Source: Janibacter sp. DB-40 (GTDB taxonomy: Bacteria; Actinomycetota; Actinomycetes; Actinomycetales; Dermatophilaceae). From it: 64,000 nucleotides of DNA. Made by a program: the position numbers and the translations under genes. The stretch covers positions 372,001 through 436,000 of the forward strand of contig NZ_CP120360.1 of the NCBI RefSeq assembly GCF_029510815.1. The letters are read 5' to 3'. Below, piece after piece: positions 18,233 to 27,296 of the stretch. The notes under the pieces were generated by a model, which had not been told where the DNA came from, did no database searches, and saw only the letters and a program-made list of their open reading frames with translations. Position 1 is the first letter of the stretch, and every line of letters starts with the position of its first letter.

Positions 18233-19034
18233 GTCCGAGACCACTGACCGTCCCACCCCGCCGGCGGGTGGCACCCCCGTCATCCGCTTCGAGGACGTGG
18301 AGAAGAAGTTCGGCGACACGACCGTGCTGTCGAACCTCAACTTCGACGTCGCGCCGGGGGAGCGGGTCACGCTCATCGGTCCGAGCGGCTCGGGCAAGAC
18401 GACGATCCTCCGGCTGGTCATGACGCTCGAGCACCTGACCGGTGGCTACATCTGGATCAACGGCGCGCCGCTGACCCACGACCGGCGCAACGACCAGCGG
18501 GTGGAGCTGCGTCCCAAGGAGGTCGCGCGCACCCGGAAGAAGATCGGCATGGTCTTCCAGCACTTCAACCTCTTCCCGAACATGACGGTGCTGGAGAACA
18601 TCACCGAGGCGCCGATCCACGTGCTGGGCAGGGACAAGAAGCAGGCCAGGGACCGGGCGCACGAGCTGCTCGAGCAGGTCGGTCTGGGTGACCGGTCCGG
18701 GGCCCGACCGAGCCAGCTCTCCGGCGGTCAGAAGCAGCGGGTGGCGATCGCTCGTGCGCTCGCGATGGACCCCGAGATCCTGCTGCTCGACGAGGTCACC
18801 TCGGCGCTCGACCCGGAACTCGTCGGCGAGGTCCTCGGCGTCCTGCGCAAGGTCGCCGACGAGACCGACATCTCGATGCTCATCGTCACCCACGAGATGC
18901 AGTTCGCCCGCGACGTCTCGCACAAGGTGATGATGTTCGACGGTGGCCAGATCGTGGAGCAGGGCGCCCCCGACGACCTGCTGGGCAACCCGCAGCACAA
19001 GCGCACCCAGCGCTTCCTCGAGTCGATCCTCTGA
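18222..19034 (+). CDS. ehuA: EhuA-like ABC transporter ATP-binding protein
   Basis: This 270-residue ATPase has Walker A GPSGSGKTT (53-61), the Q-loop FQHFNLFPNMTVLENI, signature LSGGQKQR, Walker B ILLLDEVTSALD and the H-loop VTHEM. HFNLFPNMTVLENITEAP is characteristic of polar amino acid and ectoine importers. The start is a TTG at 18222 with GGAG 7 bases upstream, overlapping the ehuD stop by 11 bases. It powers uptake through EhuC and EhuD. It closes the operon; the gap after it carries repeats and meets a convergent helicase gene. Confidence 0.92.
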   Translation: MSTESETTDRPTPPAGGTPVIRFEDVEKKFGDTTVLSNLNFDVAPGERVTLIGPSGSGKTTILRLVMTLEHLTGGYIWINGAPLTHDRRNDQRVELRPKEVARTRKKIGMVFQHFNLFPNMTVLENITEAPIHVLGRDKKQARDRAHELLEQVGLGDRSGARPSQLSGGQKQRVAIARALAMDPEILLLDEVTSALDPELVGEVLGVLRKVADETDISMLIVTHEMQFARDVSHKVMMFDGGQIVEQGAPDDLLGNPQHKRTQRFLESIL

Positions 19035-19153
19035 CCCCCGCGTTCCTCGCGCCCGAGTGACGAATGGCTACGCCACTTGGTCGCTCGTTCCTCGCTCCCT
19101 GAGTCGTGCCGCACCCATCTGTCGCCCGTCCGCGCACGGGACCGGCCCCCTTC

Positions 19154-19238
19154 GCAACTGCTTAGGCTCCTGCGCGTGACAGCCGCAAACTGCTTAGGCT
19201 CCTGCGCGCGACGGCTGCAACTGCTTAGGCTCCTGCGA
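19154..19238 (-). repeat. Three spaced copies of the AGCCTAGGCT-type palindromic repeat
   Basis: Copies at about 19154-19174, 19185-19206 and 19217-19237 share ACTGCTTAGGCTCCTGCG. The third runs into the helicase gene and supplies its last codons and its TAA stop. Related copies lie at 29672, 29711, 31653, 59563 and 59606. Confidence 0.8.
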
Positions 19239-20865
19239 GGTCGTCGGCGTCGACGATCCGGTAGGCGTAGCCCTGCTCGGCGAGGAAGCGTTGGCGGTGG
19301 GCGGCGAACTCCGCGTCGACGGTGTCGCGGGCGACGACGGTGTAGAAGTGCGCGGTGCGCCCGTCCTCCTTGGGGCGCAACAATCGACCGAGGCGCTGCG
19401 CCTCCTCCTGGCGCGAGCCGAAGGTCCCGCTGACCTGGATGGCCACGGTCGCCTCGGGCAGGTCGACCGAGAAGTTGGCGACCTTGGAGACCACGAGCAG
19501 GCTGGTGCGTCCCTCGCGGAAGTCCGCGAAGCGCTCCTGGCGCACCTTCACGGGGGTCTCCCCGGTGATCAGGTCCGCGTCGAGCTGCTCGGACAGCTCG
19601 TGCAGCTGGTCGAGGTACTGCCCGATGACCAGGGTCGGTTCCCCCTGGTGCTGGTCGACGATCTGCCGGACCACCCGCGGCTTGGCCGGTGAGCACGAGG
19701 CCAGCCGGTACCGGTCCTCGGCATCGGCGGTCGCGTAGGCCATCCGCTCGGCGTCGCTGAGCGTCACCCGGACCTCGACGCAGTCGGCGGGAGCGATGTA
19801 GCCCTGCGACTCGATGTCCTTCCACGGAGCGTCGAAGCGCTTGGGGCCGATTAGCGAGAAGACGTCCGCCTCGCGGCCGTCCTCGCGCACGAGCGTCGCG
19901 GTCAGCCCGAGACGCCGCCGCGCCTGCAGGTCGGCGGTCATCCGGAAGATCGGCGCCGGCAGCAGGTGCACCTCGTCGTAGACGATGAGCCCCCAGTCGC
20001 GGGCATCGAGCAGGTCGATGTGCGGGTAGGCGCCCTTCCGCTTGAGGGTGAGCACCTGGTACGTCGCGATCGTCACCGGGCGCACCTCCTTGCGCGCGCC
20101 CGAGTACTCGCCGATCTCGTCCTCGGTCAGCGTCGTGCGGGCGAGCAGCTCCTCGCGCCACTGCCGCGCGCTGACGGTGTTGGTCACGAGGATGAGCGTG
20201 GTGGCCTTGGCCGCGGACATCGCGCCCGCACCCACGAGGGTCTTGCCGGCGCCGCAGGGGAGGACGACGACACCGGACCCGCCGTCCCAGAACCCGTCGA
20301 CCGCGTGCTGCTGGTACGGCCGCAGGCTCCAGCCGTCCTCGGTGAGGGCGATCGGGTGCGCCTCACCGTTGACGTAGCCGGCACGGTCCTCGGCGGGCCA
20401 GCCGACCTTGAGCAGCTCCTGCTTGAGGGTGCCGCGCTCGGAGGGGTGGACGACGACCTCGTCGGGGGAGAGCTGCTCACCGATGAGCGGCTTGATCTTC
20501 TTGTGCCGCAACACCTCGGTGAGCACCGCGCGGTCCGTGGTGCGCAGGACCAGCTGGTCGCCGTCCTTCTCCAGCACGAGGCGCCCGTAACGGTCCATCG
20601 TGTCGGCGATGTCGACGAGCAGCGCCTGCGGGACGGGGTAGCGCGAGTGGGTGATCAGGGCGTCGACGACCTGCTCGGCGTCGTGGCCGGCGGCGCGGGC
20701 GTTCCACAGGCCGAGCGGGGTGACCCGGTAGGTGTGGATGTGCTCCGGGGCCCGCTCCAGCTCGGCGAAGGGGGCGATCGCCCGCCGTGCATCGGCGGCC
20801 TTGTCGTGGTCCACCTCGAGCAGGAGGGTCTTGTCGCTCTGGACGATGAGCGCGCCGTCGGTCAT
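19225..20865 (-). CDS. XPB/Rad25-like 3'-5' DNA helicase
   Basis: This 546-residue SF2 helicase has an N-terminal damage-recognition-like domain (about 1-175) and two RecA domains. Walker A is PCGAGKT (Lys208), the DEAH-type box is VYDEVHLLPAP, motif III is GLTAT followed directly by the RED motif LVREDG, and motif VI is QRLGRLLRP. RED is specific to XPB proteins. Bacterial XPB (as in mycobacteria) unwinds DNA and is thought to help repair. The ATG at 20865 overlaps the stop of the small membrane-protein gene by one base. The last few residues and the TAA come from a repeat copy, so its C-terminus may differ from relatives. Confidence 0.93.
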   Translation of the reverse strand: MTDGALIVQSDKTLLLEVDHDKAADARRAIAPFAELERAPEHIHTYRVTPLGLWNARAAGHDAEQVVDALITHSRYPVPQALLVDIADTMDRYGRLVLEKDGDQLVLRTTDRAVLTEVLRHKKIKPLIGEQLSPDEVVVHPSERGTLKQELLKVGWPAEDRAGYVNGEAHPIALTEDGWSLRPYQQHAVDGFWDGGSGVVVLPCGAGKTLVGAGAMSAAKATTLILVTNTVSARQWREELLARTTLTEDEIGEYSGARKEVRPVTIATYQVLTLKRKGAYPHIDLLDARDWGLIVYDEVHLLPAPIFRMTADLQARRRLGLTATLVREDGREADVFSLIGPKRFDAPWKDIESQGYIAPADCVEVRVTLSDAERMAYATADAEDRYRLASCSPAKPRVVRQIVDQHQGEPTLVIGQYLDQLHELSEQLDADLITGETPVKVRQERFADFREGRTSLLVVSKVANFSVDLPEATVAIQVSGTFGSRQEEAQRLGRLLRPKEDGRTAHFYTVVARDTVDAEFAAHRQRFLAEQGYAYRIVDADDLAGA

Positions 20866-21221
20866 CACAGCGAGACCCCGGTCGAGGCGCCGTACATCAC
20901 CCCGACGACGGCGCCGATGACGGCCAGGACGAGAAGCACGCTGAGCAGGACGAGGACGATCCAGCCGATCCGGGTCAGCTTGGCGGCCTGGGCGGGGTCG
21001 CTGGAGTTCTGCGTCAGGGCGATGACGCCGAGGACGAGCGGCACGATGCCGACGATGCAGCAGATCCCCGAGATGGTCAGCACCCCGGAGACGATCGTCA
21101 GCGCGACGGTCGAGGTGTTCGCCGGCGTCGGGTTGGCGTACTGCCCGGTCCCCGGGATCTGACCCGGTCCACCGGCTGCGGCGGGCCGGTAGTCCGGCAG
21201 CTGGTTGGGATCCTGAGTCAT
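20865..21221 (-). CDS. Small DUF4190-like membrane protein
   Basis: This 118-residue protein has a Pro/Gly/Tyr-rich cytoplasmic N-terminus (about 40 residues) and two hydrophobic helices separated by a polar loop that ends AKLTRIGW. This is the DUF4190-like layout: SGVLTISGICCIVGIVPLVLG, a short polar stretch, then a second span. Function is unknown. The ATG at 21221 has ACGGTA on the plus strand (TACCGT as -10) 7 bases upstream, consistent with leaderless transcription, and it shares this tiny region with the divergent HMG-CoA lyase promoter. Its stop overlaps the XPB start (TGATG), so the two are coupled. The same motif appears in the N-terminus of EhuD here. Confidence 0.82.
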   Translation of the reverse strand: MTQDPNQLPDYRPAAAGGPGQIPGTGQYANPTPANTSTVALTIVSGVLTISGICCIVGIVPLVLGVIALTQNSSDPAQAAKLTRIGWIVLVLLSVLLVLAVIGAVVGVMYGASTGVSL

Positions 21222-21244
21222 GCGTCCCACGGTACGGGATGCGC

Positions 21245-21250
21245 CACAAT
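21245..21250 (+). promoter_or_regulatory. -10 box CACAAT, leaderless-type promoter of HMG-CoA lyase
   Basis: CACAAT ends 6 bases before the ATG at 21257. A minus-strand -10 (TACCGT, 21229-21234) faces the other way, so the promoters are back to back within 22 bases. Confidence 0.5.
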
Positions 21251-21256
21251 GGACCC

Positions 21257-22198
21257 ATGTCGTCCAGTGCACTGCCGCAGTCGGAGCCGATGACGGGACT
21301 GCCGTCGAAGGTCACCGTGTACGAGGTCGGACCCCGGGACGGTCTGCAGAACGAGAAGGACACGGTCCCGACGGCGGTCAAGGCGGAGTTCATCCGCCGA
21401 CTCGTCGACGCCGGGTTGGAGACGGTGGAGACGACCTCCTTCGTCCACCCGAAGTGGGTTCCGCAGCTCGCCGACGCGAGCGAGCTGCTGGCCGAGCTCG
21501 ACGACCTGGGCCGCGGCCCCCTTCGCCCCGTGCTGGTGCCCAACGAGCGCGGGCTGGACCGCGCGATGGAGGCCGAGGTCGAGGCCGTGGCGATCTTCGG
21601 CAGCGCGACCGAGACCTTCGCGCAGAAGAACCTGGGTCGCTCCCGCGAGGAGTCGGTCGCGATGTTCGCGCCCGTCGTCAAGCGGGCGCAGGACGCCGGG
21701 ATGTGGGTCCGCGCCTACGTGTCGATGTGCTTCGGTGACCCGTGGGAGGGCCCGGTCCCCGTCGACCGGGTCGCCGATGCGTGCGCCGAGCTGATGGACC
21801 TCGGCTGCGACCAGCTCTCCGTCGGCGACACCATCGGCACGGGCACCCCCGGCCACGTCGAGGCGCTGCTCGCCGCGCTGGAGCAGCGCGACATCGGGGT
21901 GGACCGGATCGGCGTGCACTTCCACGACACCTACGGGCAGGCACTGTCCAACACGCTCACCGCCCTGCGTGCCGGGGTCAGCGTCGTCGACGCCTCTACG
22001 GGCGGCCTCGGCGGCTGCCCGTACGCGAAGTCCGCGACCGGCAACCTCGCGACCGAGGACCTCGTCTGGATGCTCGACGGCGCCGGCGTGGAGACCGGCC
22101 TCGACCTCGACAAGCTCGTCGCCACCAGCGTGTGGATGGCCGAGCAGCTCGGCAAGCCGTCGCCCTCCCGCGTGGTCAAGGCGCTCTCGGGGGCCTGA
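21257..22198 (+). CDS. Hydroxymethylglutaryl-CoA lyase
   Basis: This 313-residue TIM-barrel enzyme cleaves HMG-CoA to acetyl-CoA and acetoacetate, the last step of leucine breakdown. Visible motifs are VGPRDGLQNE (catalytic Asp and metal site), the family signature GGLGGCPYAKSATGN with the catalytic Cys in GGCP, and HFHDTYGQAL, whose histidines bind the metal. The ATG at 21257 is supported by a -10 box 6 bases upstream; an earlier ATG at 21239 would overlap that box. No other leucine-degradation gene is in the window. Confidence 0.93.
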   Translation: MSSSALPQSEPMTGLPSKVTVYEVGPRDGLQNEKDTVPTAVKAEFIRRLVDAGLETVETTSFVHPKWVPQLADASELLAELDDLGRGPLRPVLVPNERGLDRAMEAEVEAVAIFGSATETFAQKNLGRSREESVAMFAPVVKRAQDAGMWVRAYVSMCFGDPWEGPVPVDRVADACAELMDLGCDQLSVGDTIGTGTPGHVEALLAALEQRDIGVDRIGVHFHDTYGQALSNTLTALRAGVSVVDASTGGLGGCPYAKSATGNLATEDLVWMLDGAGVETGLDLDKLVATSVWMAEQLGKPSPSRVVKALSGA

Positions 22199-22211
22199 GG
22201 CCGCGACGGCC

Positions 22212-24427
22212 TCAGCCGTCGACGACCACCCCGGTGATCCGGTGCAGGGAGTAGACCTGCGGTCGGGCGTCGACCTCGCCGACGACGCGGCCGCCGTCGA
22301 CGGCGACCGGGTGGAAGAGGACCCGCTTGGTCGCGCCGACGGAGTCGGTGATGCCGATCCAGGCGGGCAGGCCGTCCGCAGCGGCCTCGCGCAGCAGGGC
22401 CGAGATGCTCGCCGGGTCGAGCGCCGGGATCACCGGTGACCCGTCGCCCGGCCGGGCCCGTTGGCGCTCGGCGACGTGCTCACCCTCGCGCAGCCGCGAG
22501 AGGACGATGGGTGCCGGGTCGGGCTGGACCTCCGTGACCGGCCGGTCCCGACGAGGCGGGACCCGCGAGGCCGTGGGGAGGGTGGAGACGACGCCGCCCG
22601 AGCTCTCCAGGGCGGGGGACTGACCGGCCTCGCGCAGGGCCTCGACGAGCACCGCCGGCCCGACGGGGGAGATGAGCACGGTGGGGGCGATCTGGCGCAG
22701 CTGCAGGTGACCCAGGTCCCGGTGGGCCAGCAGCGCCTCCAAGTGTGTCGGGTCGTCACCGCGCAGGTAGCTGCCGGCGGACCCGGACCGCAGCTGGCCG
22801 TGCCGGCGGGCGACGTCGCGCACGAGGTAGTCCAGCGGCTGGGGCACCTCCGTGGCGCTGAACCGGGCCAGTGACTCCAGCAGGTCGTCGGCCGTCCAGC
22901 CCGAGTCCAGCGCCCCGCGCAGGCTCTGCTCGGTGAAGCGGTGGACCCCCGCGCCGCCGCGGGACTCGAGCACGGCGCTGCGCCGCAGCAGGGCCGCCAG
23001 CTCGGGGACCGGTGCGCCGGGCACGATCGCGGTGAGGTCGGCCTGGAGCAGGAGCCGGTCGACGGGATCGGGCACGAGGTCGGCGAGGGTGCCGGCGGCC
23101 CGGTCCGACCCCTCGAGCAGGGCCCGTCCCACGGTGCCCAGGGCGTGCCGCCCGGTGACGCCGAGGACCTCGCCCTCGCGCAGCAGGCCGGCGACGACCG
23201 CCTCGACGTCACGGGGCATCCGGCGCGGGCGGCGTCGGCGCAGCAGGTCGACGACCTGGTCGCGCTCGGGCGCGGACCCCTCGGGCAGGTCCGCGAGGAT
23301 CGCCAGCACCTCCCGCCGCAGCGGTCGGATCGGTGGCCAGACGAACCCCTCGGACAGCGCGTTGACCCGGCTCCCGTCCCTGGGTGCAGGGACGGCTGAG
23401 GAGCGAAGGGAGGTCAGCCACGGCTGCGCGAGCCCCACCCAGCGGTGGGCGGGGTCGAGCGCCCGCCAGGCCTCCACCTCGGTGGTCAGCCGCCACGTCG
23501 GCTCCAGGGCCCGGTCGTCGACGAGGAGTCCGGCGCCGAGCAGGAGCTCGAGCAGGAGTGTCGCGCTCGCCTCGTCGAGGTCGATCTGGGAGGCGAGGGT
23601 GCGCAGGTCGCGCACGGCGAGGCCGCCGCTGCGCAGCACCCGGGGGCGCATCTCCTCGATGCGGTCGAGGAGCTCGTCGACGAGGGCGACCAGCTCGGTC
23701 GCGGCGGCGGTGGCCGCCCGGTCGACGTCCTCGATCGCACGAGTCGGAGGCGGTGGCCCCTCGTCGTCGACGGGGAGTCCAGCAGCCGTCCGCGGCGCAC
23801 CACCAGGCCGACCTCCCGGGGGAGGGTGACGTGCTCCTCGTCCACGGCGACGACGAGGCCCGCGTCGACGAGGCTCTCGACCGCCCGCCCGGTACGGCCG
23901 GTGGTGTCGGACGGGCGGGCCGCCGTGGGGCCGTGCCAGGCGATGCGGTGCAGGACGTGCTCGGCCTCCGCCCCGACGGACTCGATGGCGGCGGGGACGT
24001 CGTCCGGCAGGGTGTGCGCGAGGGAGGCGGCGGTGGCGCCGAGGCCGGCGGGGTGCGGGCCCAGGACCTCGACCACGGTGCCGGTGACCTGCCGCCCGGT
24101 GGCCGACTCCCACAGCAGGGCCGCCCGGGAGAGGTCGTCGACGAGGGCGGTCGCGCGGGCCTCGTCCGTGCCGAGGAGGTCGGCGACCGCCGCGGTGTCG
24201 ACGCCGGCGACGACGCAGGCCTGCAGGGCCGTCAGGTGCGGCAGGTCGAGGTGGTCGATGGCCCGGGCGGTGCTCGCCCGGGTGCTGGCGCGGGCGGCGA
24301 GTGCGGTCAGGTCGGACGGCTGCGGCCGGGCCAGGTCCGGGCGCAGCTCCAGCAGGGCCACCAGCTCCTCGTCGGTGCGGTGGCGGATGTCCTCGGCGAG
24401 GGAGCGCACCGATCCACGGTAGATCAC
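22212..24427 (-). pseudogene. Helicase-associated protein with XPB/Ssl2-like N-terminal domain, frameshifted
   Basis: The protein would be about 740 residues. The N-terminal part (from GTG 24427 or 24409, starting near VRSLAEDIRHRTDEELVALL) and the rest (DEGPPPPTRAIEDVDRAATA onward) are both clearly protein-like but sit in different frames. They meet at about 23772-23775, where GGGG on the plus strand would need one more G to restore a single frame (DSPVDDEGPPPP). The C-terminal part ends in a helicase-associated domain (VYSLHRITGVVV). In mycobacteria a similar gene lies beside the XPB gene, and here XPB is 1.3 kb away. A missing base in a homopolymer suggests either real inactivation or a sequencing error. 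The MFS gene ends 32 bases upstream. Confidence 0.8.
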
Positions 24428-24458
24428 CGGGCGTCCCGTCGCGGCTGGGTCCCGCGGG

Positions 24459-25787
24459 TCAGGGGGCGGTCGCGTCGGCCGGGGGGCGCGGCGCGTCGTG
24501 GGGAGCCACGCCGTTGACCTCCGGGGAGATGATCCGCTCCAGGCGCAACAGCAGCCACGCGACGAGGGCCAGCCCACCGAGGACCACGCCGATGAACGCG
24601 ACGTCGAGCCCGCGTCCGAGCAGCACGCCGGCGACGACCGGCCCGACCACGCCACCGGACATGAAGGCCGCCGACTGGATGGCGTTGACCCGGCCGCGCA
24701 GGTGGTCGGGCGCGAGGTCGTTGGTGATCGCGGGCAACGTCGGCTGCAGCAGGGTCTCGCCGAGCCCGAAGAGGGCGAGGAAGGCGACGACGAGCACGGC
24801 CGCGGCGAGCGTGCCCCGCAGCAGCCCGCTCGCCCCGAGGACGAGCCACGCGACGACCCAGACGCCGAGCATGACCAGGCCGACCCGGGTGCGCCGGTGG
24901 CCCTCGATCCGCTGGAGGACCCAGAACTGGAGCAGCACGATGACCGCCGTGTTGGCCGCGAAGGCCACTCCGACCGCCTCGGTGCTCACCTGCGAGACGC
25001 TGCGCGCGAAGGCGGGGATCCCGGCCTCGAGCTGCCCGTACCCGACGAAGCTGGTGACGAGGCCGATGAGCAGCACCCACCCCATGCCGGGCAGACGCAG
25101 CACGGTCGCGTAGCTCGCGGGCGACGTGTCCTCGGCCGGCCGCTCGGAGCGGGCGGTGACGTGCCTCAGCGGCCCGAGCAGCCACACGGCCGGGATGAGG
25201 ATGAGGACGGCGTCGACGATGAAGATCACCTCGAAGGTCACCGGTCGGGAGACGTCGACGAACATGCCGGCGACGAGGCCACCGGCGCCGATGCCGAGGT
25301 TGAGCAGGGCGAAGTTCACCCCGAAGTAGCGCTGCCGCAACGGACCGCGCACGAGCGCGGAGATGAAGGTGTTGCCCGCGGCCCAGCCGATGCCCGCCGA
25401 CAGGCCCATGAGCACCGCCGCGACGAAGGCCGGGGCGGCGCTGGTGGCGAAGGCCATGACGACGGCGCCGATGCTCTGGCTCACGCCCGCGAGGATGAGC
25501 ATCCACCGGGCGCCGACGAGGTCGGTCAGGCTGCCCATCGGGCCGGCGAGGACCGCGGCCGCCAGGGCGAGGACGGCCATGACCGTGCCGGCGGTCTCGA
25601 GCGAGAGCTGGCGGACCTCGTTGAGGTAGATGACCGTGAAGGGCAGCGTCATCCCCCGGCCCAGGTGCTGCACCGCGACGGTGGACAGCAGGAAGCGCCC
25701 CTCCCGCGGCAGGGCGTGCCAGAAGCCGCGAACGCCCGGACCGATGTCGCGGGCCGGCACGTCACGGGGAAGGGAGGTGGTCACCAC
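24459..25787 (-). CDS. MFS transporter
   Basis: This 442-residue protein has about 12 hydrophobic spans in two halves, with the motif-A-like loop GPMGSLTDLVGARWML between spans 2 and 3 and a charged repeat in the second half. It belongs to the major facilitator superfamily, drug or sugar efflux type by layout; the substrate is unknown. The longer open frame upstream reads through a divergent promoter, so GTG 25787 (or 25784) is preferred. It is divergent from the aldose epimerase gene and may be co-transcribed with the downstream helicase-associated gene. Confidence 0.85.
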   Translation of the reverse strand: MVTTSLPRDVPARDIGPGVRGFWHALPREGRFLLSTVAVQHLGRGMTLPFTVIYLNEVRQLSLETAGTVMAVLALAAAVLAGPMGSLTDLVGARWMLILAGVSQSIGAVVMAFATSAAPAFVAAVLMGLSAGIGWAAGNTFISALVRGPLRQRYFGVNFALLNLGIGAGGLVAGMFVDVSRPVTFEVIFIVDAVLILIPAVWLLGPLRHVTARSERPAEDTSPASYATVLRLPGMGWVLLIGLVTSFVGYGQLEAGIPAFARSVSQVSTEAVGVAFAANTAVIVLLQFWVLQRIEGHRRTRVGLVMLGVWVVAWLVLGASGLLRGTLAAAVLVVAFLALFGLGETLLQPTLPAITNDLAPDHLRGRVNAIQSAAFMSGGVVGPVVAGVLLGRGLDVAFIGVVLGGLALVAWLLLRLERIISPEVNGVAPHDAPRPPADATAP

Positions 25788-25858
25788 TGCCCCATGGTCT
25801 CCCACCCCGCCGACGGCCGGCGACCTGATTCCCCGGCGCGCGGGAGCGGCCCGCGGCC

Positions 25859-25864
25859 TATGTT
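25859..25864 (+). promoter_or_regulatory. -10 box TATGTT, leaderless-type promoter of aldose epimerase
   Basis: TATGTT ends 6 bases before the ATG at 25871. Confidence 0.5.
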
Positions 25865-25870
25865 GGGGAC

Positions 25871-26785
25871 ATGGCACTCCCTCCCTCCGGTACCCAGTGG
25901 CAGCTGACGAGCGGCGGGACCGAGGCCGTCGTCGTCGAGGCCGGCGGTGGACTGCGCACCCTCACCGTCGGCGGCGTCGACGTCGTGGCCGGGTACCCGC
26001 GGGAGGCGATGGCGTCGGCCGGGCGCGGGCAGCTGCTCGTGCCGTGGCCCAACCGGATCCGCGACGGTCGCTACCGCTTCGCCGGCCGGGACCACGAGCT
26101 GCCGATCACCGAGCGCTCCACCGGCAACGCCACGCACGGGCTCGTGCGGTGGGAGTCCTTCCGCCCGAGCGAGCGCGATGAGGGCCGGATCGTCCTGGGG
26201 CACACGGTGCACCCGCGGCCGGGCTACCCCTTCGCCCTCGAGGTGCGCGTCGCCTGGCAGGTCGACCCGCGGGGGCTGACCTGCTCCACCACCATCACCA
26301 ACGTCGGCCCGGACAGCGCCCCGGTCGGCTACGGCGCCCACCCCTACCTCGCCCTCGGCGCCACGCCTGCGCAGCAGGCGCGCCTCACCGTGCCCGCCGA
26401 CCGGGTCGTCCTCGTCGACCCCGACCGCAAGCTGCCGGTCGGGACGCACGAGGTGGGGGACTCCCCCTTCGACCTGCGCGGTGGGGACGGGCTCGGCGAC
26501 CGCGAGATCGACAACGCCTACACCGGTCTCGAGCGGGGCGCGGACGGCTCCTGGACGGTCACCCTCGAGGCCGACCGGACGACGCGCCTGTGGGGCGGGC
26601 CCGGGCTGGACTGGGTGCAGGTCTTCACCGGACGCTCCACGCCGGCAGGCCCCGAGGGGCACGCCCCGGGCATCGCCGTCGAGCCGCTGTCCTGCCCGCC
26701 GGACGCCTTCGGCTCGGGGGAGGGGCTCGTCACGCTCGGGCCGGGGGACTCCTGGACCGGCCAGTGGGGCATCGAGGTCGGCTGA
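25871..26785 (+). CDS. Aldose 1-epimerase family protein
   Basis: This 304-residue protein has the galactose mutarotase-like beta-sandwich. GQLLVPWPNRIRDGRY and NATHGLVRW carry the substrate-binding Arg and the catalytic His; GYGAHPYLALG carries the second His; and the C-terminal EPLSCPPDAF carries the catalytic Glu. It would interconvert alpha and beta anomers of a sugar, or in related subgroups of a sugar phosphate. The ATG is preceded by a -10 box 6 bases upstream. No sugar pathway genes are adjacent, so its sugar is unknown. Confidence 0.9.
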   Translation: MALPPSGTQWQLTSGGTEAVVVEAGGGLRTLTVGGVDVVAGYPREAMASAGRGQLLVPWPNRIRDGRYRFAGRDHELPITERSTGNATHGLVRWESFRPSERDEGRIVLGHTVHPRPGYPFALEVRVAWQVDPRGLTCSTTITNVGPDSAPVGYGAHPYLALGATPAQQARLTVPADRVVLVDPDRKLPVGTHEVGDSPFDLRGGDGLGDREIDNAYTGLERGADGSWTVTLEADRTTRLWGGPGLDWVQVFTGRSTPAGPEGHAPGIAVEPLSCPPDAFGSGEGLVTLGPGDSWTGQWGIEVG

Positions 26786-26899
26786 CCCCCTCGCCGTTGG
26801 GGTCCGGGCAGCACCACGGGTTAACCTTGTGACGGGTGCGCCGACGACGCGCACCCATTCCTGAGCACGAGTACGAACTATCGAGCAACGAGGTGCACG

Positions 26900-27295
26900 G
26901 TGCCCACTGGCAAGGTCAAGTGGTACGACGCGGAGAAGGGCTTCGGCTTCATCTCCGGGGACGACGGCGAGGATGTCTTCCTCCACGCCAACGCCCTGCC
27001 CGAGGGCACGTCGACCATCAAGGGCGGCACGCGCGTCGACTACGGGATCGTCGAGGGACGCCGCGGCGCCCAGGCGCTCTCCGTGACCGTCCTCGACGCC
27101 CCGCCGAGCGTGGCCCAGAACCTGCGCCAGCGTGACCGCAAGCCGGCCGACGAGATGGTCGGCATCGTCGAGGACGTCATCAAGCTGCTCGACAACGTCT
27201 CCAACGGACTGCGTCGCGGTCGCTACCCGGACAAGGCCCAGGGCGCCAAGCTCGCCCAGGTGCTGCGCCGCGTCGCCGACGACCTGGAGGGCTGA
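26900..27295 (+). CDS. Cold-shock domain protein with C-terminal helical extension
   Basis: The first 65 residues are a cold-shock domain: VKWYDAEKGFGFI with RNP1 (KGFGFI) and DVFLHA (RNP2), which bind single-stranded RNA or DNA. The protein is 131 residues, about twice CspA; the extra C-terminal half is basic and helical (DEMVGIVEDVIKLLDNV) and resembles actinobacterial long cold-shock proteins. It is likely an RNA chaperone, with the tail for partner contact. The GTG is placed so that the domain starts directly (PTGKVKWYD). It is followed after 1 base by DUF3027, almost certainly in the same operon. Confidence 0.92.
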   Translation: MPTGKVKWYDAEKGFGFISGDDGEDVFLHANALPEGTSTIKGGTRVDYGIVEGRRGAQALSVTVLDAPPSVAQNLRQRDRKPADEMVGIVEDVIKLLDNVSNGLRRGRYPDKAQGAKLAQVLRRVADDLEG

Positions 27296-27296
27296 C

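Noticed and set aside
19154..19238. Three evenly spaced repeats resembling a mini-CRISPR
   Set aside because: Repeats are about 20 bp with 10-12-base gaps, no cas genes, and the same unit occurs singly at other sites; it is a dispersed palindromic repeat.
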